Of a stretch of 64,000 nt of DNA, positions 59,241 to 64,000 are shown piece by piece; the first letter of the stretch is position 1; each line of letters starts with the position of its first letter. Location of the stretch: contig JAMYHL010000007.1 of the NCBI GenBank assembly GCA_025531455.1, forward strand, positions 1 through 64,000, given 5' to 3'. Origin of the DNA: Apiotrichum sp. Y4204 (Eukaryota; Basidiomycota; Tremellomycetes; Trichosporonales; Trichosporonaceae). Under the pieces are notes generated by a model. The model searched no databases. It was given only the letters and a program-made list of their open reading frames with translations, and had not been told where the DNA came from. The position numbers and the translations under genes are program-made.

Positions 59241-59526
59241 TGTCACTGCAGTACCTGGGTGTGCACGGCGCGACCTTAGGACAGTAGCGAATGGTGTAGT
59301 TCTAGCTAGGATGGTATAGACGCGATACATTCGCTACTGTAATCTACATGTACGAATGCTCTCTTATATACTGTGCGAACGCCAGCGTTCGCGCCTCGAC
59401 AGCCTGCTCTCCGGCGGCCGTTCCTTAGTCATCCTTAGCTCCCATTGGTTGTCTTCCGAGAGCGGATGCCTGTGGTCCGTCCTCCGGAGGCATGCGTTCG
59501 GCACTACTCGGTGCAGGTCCGTGACA
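59241..59526 (-). repeat. Right LTR (5' LTR of the element)
   Basis: This is the 5' LTR in element orientation. On the minus strand TATATAAG (59370-59363) lies 37 nt upstream of CGAATGTATCG (59333-59323), the predicted transcript start and self-primer. A perfect 13-bp inverted repeat, ACAGTAGCGAATG (59281-59293) and CATTCGCTACTGT (59328-59340), would form a hairpin in the 5' end of the RNA, overlapping the primer. Confidence 0.95.
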
Positions 59527-59531
59527 CTACT
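59527..59531. other. Right target-site duplication (CTACT)
   Basis: This is the second copy of the 5-bp target sequence. It continues directly into the permease exon (GGACTGGTGAACCCTG, then a GTGAGT donor). Confidence 0.9.
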
Positions 59532-60497
59532 GGACTGGTGAACCCTGGTGAGTAGTGCTGGAGATGTTGGAGATGAAATTGCTGACGGAAGGCTTTGTTT
59601 GGTCCGGTGTCGATGGCGCGGTACACATCGCCGAGGACTGCCTCAACCCGGCACGGACAGTCCCGATGGCGCTCTTCTCGTCGATCGGCCTTGGCTTTGT
59701 TACCGGCTTCACCATGTCCATCGCGCTCCTCTACTCGGTCCAGGACGTTATCGCTGCTGCCGCCTCAGAGCTCCCCTTCCTGACCATCATCGTGCAGGCA
59801 ACGCAGTCCAAGGCTGCCGGCGCAGTCTTCATGACCTGCTTCCTGCTCGTCATCTCGATCATGACCAACTCCATCCAGATGGCCTCGTCCCGCCTCATCT
59901 GGTCCTTTGCGCGTGACAAGGGCCTGCCATTCTCGTGCGCGCTCTCGCACGTGTCCCCCAAGCTCCGCGTTCCCGTCCTTCCTATTCTCCTGTCATGGTT
60001 TGGCGTCGTCATCCTCGGATGCCTCTACATCGCCTCAGACACAGTGTACAACTCGATCATTTTGTGCTGCATCATTCTCCAGAACTTTGCCATCGCCGTC
60101 GTCGCCACGCAGCTCATGCTCCGCGGCCGCAAGATGAACCCCAACCGCTGGCTCAAGCTCGGCGTCTTTGGCTGGGTCGCCAACATTATCACTGTCGTGT
60201 GGACAATCTTCTCCACCATCATGTGGCTCTTCCCCGTCACCCCGAACCCGACCCCTTCCGAGATGAGTGAGTGCAGGCAAATTTTGTCCATTTTACCCAC
60301 CACTAACTATTTCAGACTGGTCGGTCGTCGTCCTGGCCGCCATGGCCCTGATTGCTGGACTTGATTGGGTCGTCTACGCACGCAAGCACTTCCGCGGTCC
60401 GAGTACTGCCACCCTCGACGCCATCGACACGCTCGCCGACTCCCGCGTCGACGCACCAGAACTCGACGCCAAGCGCGAGGTTGCACACGCGTCGTAG

Positions 60498-60844
60498 CCT
60501 GGGAGCCGGGGTATTAGTTAGCACTCTGCGCGCGGCGCATTTAATGTTTTGTCACTTGTTGGTCCTTGCGTTTGCTTTATGCATATAAACTTTGAATCAG
60601 AAGTAATTCTCGACGCGAGTTTTGGATTTTCTTGAGCTGGACAATGGTGGACATAGGATGAGAGGGGCAAAAGTGGGGATGGACAGGAGTGGCCAGAATA
60701 CTGTTGCCCGCTCGTTACACCCATCAGATGTTATGGACCGTTGTGTGAGAGCTGCGCACATGTTGCAGGCTAGAGTACACGATACCATCAAACTCAACGT
60801 TAATTAACATCAATCAACATCAAACAACATCGTCCGCCAGCAGA
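60498..60844. other. Intergenic region between convergent genes
   Basis: About 350 bp separates the 3' end of the permease from the 3' end of the next SDR gene. It is relatively AT-rich, with repeated ATCAA(A/C)C motifs near 60808-60828. No gene is seen. Confidence 0.45.
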
Positions 60845-61832
60845 TTACAAGTTGAGAGCCTCCGGTTCCAATTCGAGATACTGCGCCGTCCAATCCCACA
60901 GCTCGTCCTGGAACGCCTCGTCGTGGGAGAGGTCGCTGGACCGCGTTTCGTGGTCGATATGCACGAAGCCGCCGCGCATCTCCGCATACTTGGGATCGTA
61001 CGCCATCTCCGCCAGCGCATGGCCGGACCGCTCCAGCGTACTCATCTTCATGCCCGCGTAGGACAGCACCCACGAGATATTCGGGAGGACATAGTATGCC
61101 ACCATACGGAGCGGGAACGGCGCGTCTGCTATCAGCCAAGCACGTGGCGCTGGATCTTACCTCGCGCCAGCCGTGAGCCGGGGATAAAGCCCGGATCGTA
61201 TGTATTAAAGCTCCACCCAGATCCGGCGGCCTTGGCGCGGCGGGCCAGAGCGTTTGCGAACGCAACGTTGGCGAGCTTAGAGTTGGCGTACGCCGTGCGC
61301 GGGGCCTGCTGCTCGGGTGTGCGCGCGTGCGCGACATCGTCGGTCGTCGTCCATGCTGGGCGCGTGCGGCTCTTATTCTCCGGATTGTGCAATGACGACG
61401 AGACAAACGTTATCCGGGCGTCGGGGGCCAAGAGATCGCGTTTCTTTAAGCCGAAGAAGAGCGCCGCGTGCCCAATGTGGTTTATCGCGAACGTCTCCTC
61501 GATCCCGTCCGGGTTGAGCTTCAGACTGAACATGATTACGCCTGCACAGAGGGTGAGAGAGGACACGGGGGCGTACGGCCACCACGCGACGAAGTCGCGC
61601 ACCGAGTCGAGAGACCCGAGGTCCAGACTTCTGAACTCCGTGTTTGGTGGGAGAGGGCCTGGTGGTGCGGTCTGTGTGTCAGATTGCGGGACAGAGATAA
61701 GATACCCACGCGACTCGCGATGACAACCAGCGTGTCGGGCTGCGCGGCGGCGAGCTCCCGCACGCATTCGAGCCCCACGCCGCTGCTGCCGCCGGTGACG
61801 ATGGCGTAGGAAGTGTAAGTCTTGTGCGACAT
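60845..61832 (-). CDS. Short-chain dehydrogenase/reductase (retinol/protochlorophyllide-reductase-like)
   Basis: Three exons on the minus strand encode about 300 residues. The start MSHKTYTSYAIVTGGSSGVGLE at 61830-61832 contains the TGxxxGxG cofactor motif. Later pieces are LTLCAGVIMFSL (the NAG strand), FAINHIGHAALFFGL, ITFVSSSLHNP (catalytic Ser strand) and the active-site YANSK in RTAYANSKLANVAFANALA. The order and the NHIGHA block match the SDR group of protochlorophyllide- and retinol-dehydrogenase-like enzymes. The C-terminal exon (about 61108-60845, ending EPEALNL) holds a substrate-binding helix region. No signal peptide is present. The substrate is unknown. It is convergent with the permease. 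Confidence 0.85.
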
Positions 61833-62968
61833 TGGACTGAGAAGCCAGGTGTTGTTAAATTAGGCAGCGCCGTGGTGAAGAGTGCGATAGGCTTTCTAGC
61901 TATATTGATGTGTACTTCTGGTCGTCGAGCACTTGCTCAGGGATGCGACTCGAAGTGGAGCGTTATTCAGAGCCTTAGGTTGACGGCCAGGGCGATTTGC
62001 AGAACGGTTGTGCTGTATTTGTAAGGATAAGAGCACAGCAGGTGGATGAGGACAGACAGAAGGACGTGACATACAAGAGATTGTCAGTGGCAACCCCGGT
62101 GATGGCCGACGGGCTGGACGAATGTTGGCATTATTTATTCGAGGCAGCCGTGTGCAGTGAAATGACGTCACGAACCTTCAGCTGTGCTATGTGCTCCATT
62201 GCTCCAGATGGAACATCTGGACATCGAGAATCGATACAGCTCGAGGTACGGAGGTGTTGCATATGTATTGCATACTGTCCTCCTCACCTTGCTTGCCGCT
62301 AATCACTCTCCGCTGCCAGTCCCTCACTCCTTTGTGCTGTCGTCGCCCAGTCACGCATCATCGTCGGGACTCGCCCCCTCTCGCGGCCCGTCGTTAGGTC
62401 TCGCATCGCCACCCCTCGTTCCGCGCTTCGGCATGGTCGGGCTCGCTGCTCCCTCGCGTCTGGTAAAGAGTTGTCTGGTCGTGCCGAGCTGTCCGTCCAA
62501 TCCGTTTCGTTCGTTGTTCCCCAGTAGCAGGGCAAAACGCCAGGGCTGATCTCTGCCCCACGGGGAAGATCGACTGCTCGGAGAATGCCGAACGATGCCG
62601 GTCCGGCCCGGGTGTTGCCGTAAACCGACCGTATTAGGGCCCATTGTTGCATTGGGGGACAAGAACAATAGAACGGGGCTGAATGCAACTGGATGCCTCG
62701 GTGATCTCATGATCTCATCCGTCACAGATAAGGTCCACAGATTCTCACACAGCACTGGATCACTAGAGCTACATCACAGCGTAAGGCGCCAGGCGCGTCC
62801 GACGCCCTCGCCATTGGGTTCTAAGCTCACATCGTGGCTTGCTTCTCATCGCTTTGGTCTTTCTCATCATATCTCATCGAGTCAAGCAACTCTCTTCTCT
62901 TTCATTCTCACTCGTCTCCCATAGTCTTTTTTCACTTTGCCACTTTCTCTCCTCCGCATTCGCCCAGC
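61833..62968. other. Divergent promoter region
   Basis: About 1.1 kb lies between the SDR (-) and the butanediol-dehydrogenase-like gene (+). It is CT-rich just before 62969. Open frames here (for example 62299-62688, minus) have no domain. Confidence 0.45.
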
Positions 62969-64000
62969 ATGACCAAGGACTCGATGAAAGCCGCGCGCTA
63001 CCACAAGCGCGGGGACATCCGCATCGAGACCGTCCCGATCCCGACCGTCAAGCCCGGCACGGTGGGTATTGACGTTGCCTACTGCGGGATCTGCGGCACC
63101 GACCTGCACGAGTACGTCGATGGGCCCATCTTCATCCCGCCGGCGGGGTGCCCGCACGCGCTGTCTGGCGAGTGTGCGCCGCTCGTAATGGGCCACGAAA
63201 TGTCTGGCACCATCTACGAGGTCGGAGAGGGGATCACTGATCTCAAGGTTGGTGACCACGTCATTGTCGAGCCGTACATTATCGATGACAAGGTCGACAC
63301 ATCCACCAACAACGACACGTACCATCTCTCGAAGAACATGTCGTTTATCGGCCTCGGCGGCGGCGGCGGCGGTCTCTCGGAGAAGATTGTCGTAAAGCGC
63401 CGCTGGGTCCACCCCATTGGACCCGACATTCCGCTGGACCAGGCTGCGCTGATTGAGCCCCTCTCCGTTGGATATCACGCGTTCAAGCGTTCCGGCGGCA
63501 AAAAGGGCGACTTTGCATTTATCACGGGTGCTGGCCCGATTGGCCTGCTGACTGCTGCGGTGCTCAAGGCCGAGGGCATCACCGTCGCGATCTCGGAACC
63601 GTCGCCACTTCGCCGGAAGAAGGCGCTGGACACGGGCGTCGCGGCACATGTGTTTGATCCGCGCGAAGCCGACGTCCCCGCGGAGATTATCAAGCTCACG
63701 AACGGTGTGGGTGCCGATCTCGGGTTCGAGTGCACGTCCGTTCAGCCGGCGTTCGACGCCATAGTCGATGCGCTCAAGCCGTCGGGCGTGTGCGTCGTCG
63801 TGTCTATCTGGGGCGCGCCCGCCAGCCTCAACATGGGCAAGCTCGTGCTCAAGGAGCTCGATATCCGCGGCACGATCGCGTACGTCAACTCGCACCCTGC
63901 CGCCATCAAGCTCGTCCAGGAGGGCAAAGTCGATCTCAAGCCGTTCATCACCGGCGTCATTGGTCTCGACAACCTCATTGCCGACGGCTTCGAGACACTC
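62969..64000 (+). CDS. Zinc-dependent medium-chain dehydrogenase, (R,R)-butanediol-dehydrogenase-like (partial, 3' end outside window)
   Basis: 344 intronless codons are visible from ATG 62969 (MTKDSMKAARYHKRGDIRIE) to the window edge. The catalytic-zinc segment CGICGTDLHEYVDGPIFIP and the GHEMSGTIYEVG motif match the 2,3-butanediol dehydrogenase branch of the MDR superfamily, as do the glycine-rich loop GLGGGGGGLSEKIVV and the NAD-binding GAGPIGLLTAAVLKA. The reaction would be interconversion of acetoin and butanediol, or a similar secondary alcohol, with NAD(H). The usual structural-zinc lobe with four clustered cysteines is not evident, as in other members of this branch. The full length should be about 360-380 residues, so little is missing. 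A pyrimidine-rich leader precedes the start. Confidence 0.92.
   Translation, partial: MTKDSMKAARYHKRGDIRIETVPIPTVKPGTVGIDVAYCGICGTDLHEYVDGPIFIPPAGCPHALSGECAPLVMGHEMSGTIYEVGEGITDLKVGDHVIVEPYIIDDKVDTSTNNDTYHLSKNMSFIGLGGGGGGLSEKIVVKRRWVHPIGPDIPLDQAALIEPLSVGYHAFKRSGGKKGDFAFITGAGPIGLLTAAVLKAEGITVAISEPSPLRRKKALDTGVAAHVFDPREADVPAEIIKLTNGVGADLGFECTSVQPAFDAIVDALKPSGVCVVVSIWGAPASLNMGKLVLKELDIRGTIAYVNSHPAAIKLVQEGKVDLKPFITGVIGLDNLIADGFETL

Larger units (their letters stand above)
52444..59526 (-). mobile_element. Complete Ty3/gypsy (chromovirus) LTR retrotransposon, 7083 bp, minus orientation
   Basis: The element has two 286-bp LTRs (52444-52729 and 59241-59526) that I read as identical. Each begins TGTCAC and ends GTGACA, so the LTR ends are perfect inverted repeats with the usual TG..CA. 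A 5-bp duplication CTACT flanks it. Gag-Pol runs right to left, the polypurine tract sits against the left LTR and the primer-binding site against the right LTR; all three agree on minus orientation. An extra gene on the plus strand lies between the end of pol and the left LTR. Identical LTRs and one uninterrupted polyprotein frame indicate a recent, possibly still active insertion. It sits inside an exon of a permease gene. Confidence 0.96.
51692..60497 (+). pseudogene. Amino-acid/GABA-type permease (APC family), disrupted by an LTR retrotransposon
   Basis: The left part (51692-52443) starts MSTEIEKRD and holds the first membrane segments (NIGAIGIIGLGLSIVNGWVA; ELCSAYPTAGGQYVW, a signature of fungal GABA/choline/amino-acid permeases). 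It stops in the exon after WTNKFVVAA. The right part resumes after the element (59532 onward) with the rest of the membrane segments (GAVHIAEDCLNPARTVP; TNSIQMASSRLIW) and ends at TAG 60495-60497. Removing the element and one copy of CTACT leaves one open frame with two short introns, about 44 nt near 59548-59592 and about 50 nt near 60267-60315. The gene therefore looks intact apart from the insertion, which should abolish normal protein. The substrate is inferred only at family level. Confidence 0.88.

Overview
The window is a gene-dense stretch of a basidiomycete yeast chromosome, most like Tremellomycetes (Trichosporonales/Cryptococcus relatives). This is inferred from split genes with many very short introns (often 35-60 nt, GT..AG, with a CTAAC/CTGAC branch site just before the acceptor), pyrimidine-rich leaders, GC-rich coding DNA, and the gene set itself. 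No rRNA, CRISPR array or convincing tRNA was found.

Left part (1-32.3 kb). It opens with the 5' end of a small zinc-ribbon gene (-), followed by a coiled-coil hypothetical (-), an MSB1/Mug8-type polarity protein (-), a 6 kb stretch without genes ending in a broken DsbA/FrnE-like gene start (+), and a BMT6-type 25S rRNA uridine methyltransferase (-). Then come a Kex1 carboxypeptidase (+), a beta-lactamase-fold serine hydrolase (-), a PhoD-like phosphatase (-), the DNA-repair nuclease MRE11 (+) and a long HypX-like formyltransferase/enoyl-CoA-hydratase protein (-).

Middle (32.3-51.7 kb). A second gene desert of about 7.6 kb carries degenerate repeats. It is followed by an amidase (+), an unrecognised membrane-anchored protein (-), protein phosphatase inhibitor 2 (-), calnexin (+) and a short-chain dehydrogenase (+).

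Right part (51.7-64 kb). An amino-acid/GABA-type permease gene (+) is split inside an exon by a complete 7083-bp Ty3/gypsy chromovirus lying on the minus strand. The element has two 286-bp LTRs that read as identical, a 5-bp target duplication (CTACT), a polypurine tract and one uninterrupted 1657-residue Gag-Pol ORF. Two further features stand out: an 11-nt primer-binding site complementary to the element's own LTR, which suggests Tf1-like self-priming, and an accessory six-cysteine ORF on the opposite strand with a predicted 36-nt intron. Beyond the permease lie another SDR (-) and the start of a butanediol-dehydrogenase-like gene (+) that runs off the window.

The genes do not form one pathway; this is ordinary eukaryotic gene order. 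Several encode secretory-route proteins (Kex1, calnexin), and several look like metabolic or catabolic functions (amidase, permease, two SDRs, medium-chain dehydrogenase, HypX-like). The most novel feature is the young retrotransposon with its antisense spliced accessory gene. Next are the fungal HypX-like protein, the micro-exons proposed in MRE11 and the intron-split start codon proposed in the PhoD-like gene.
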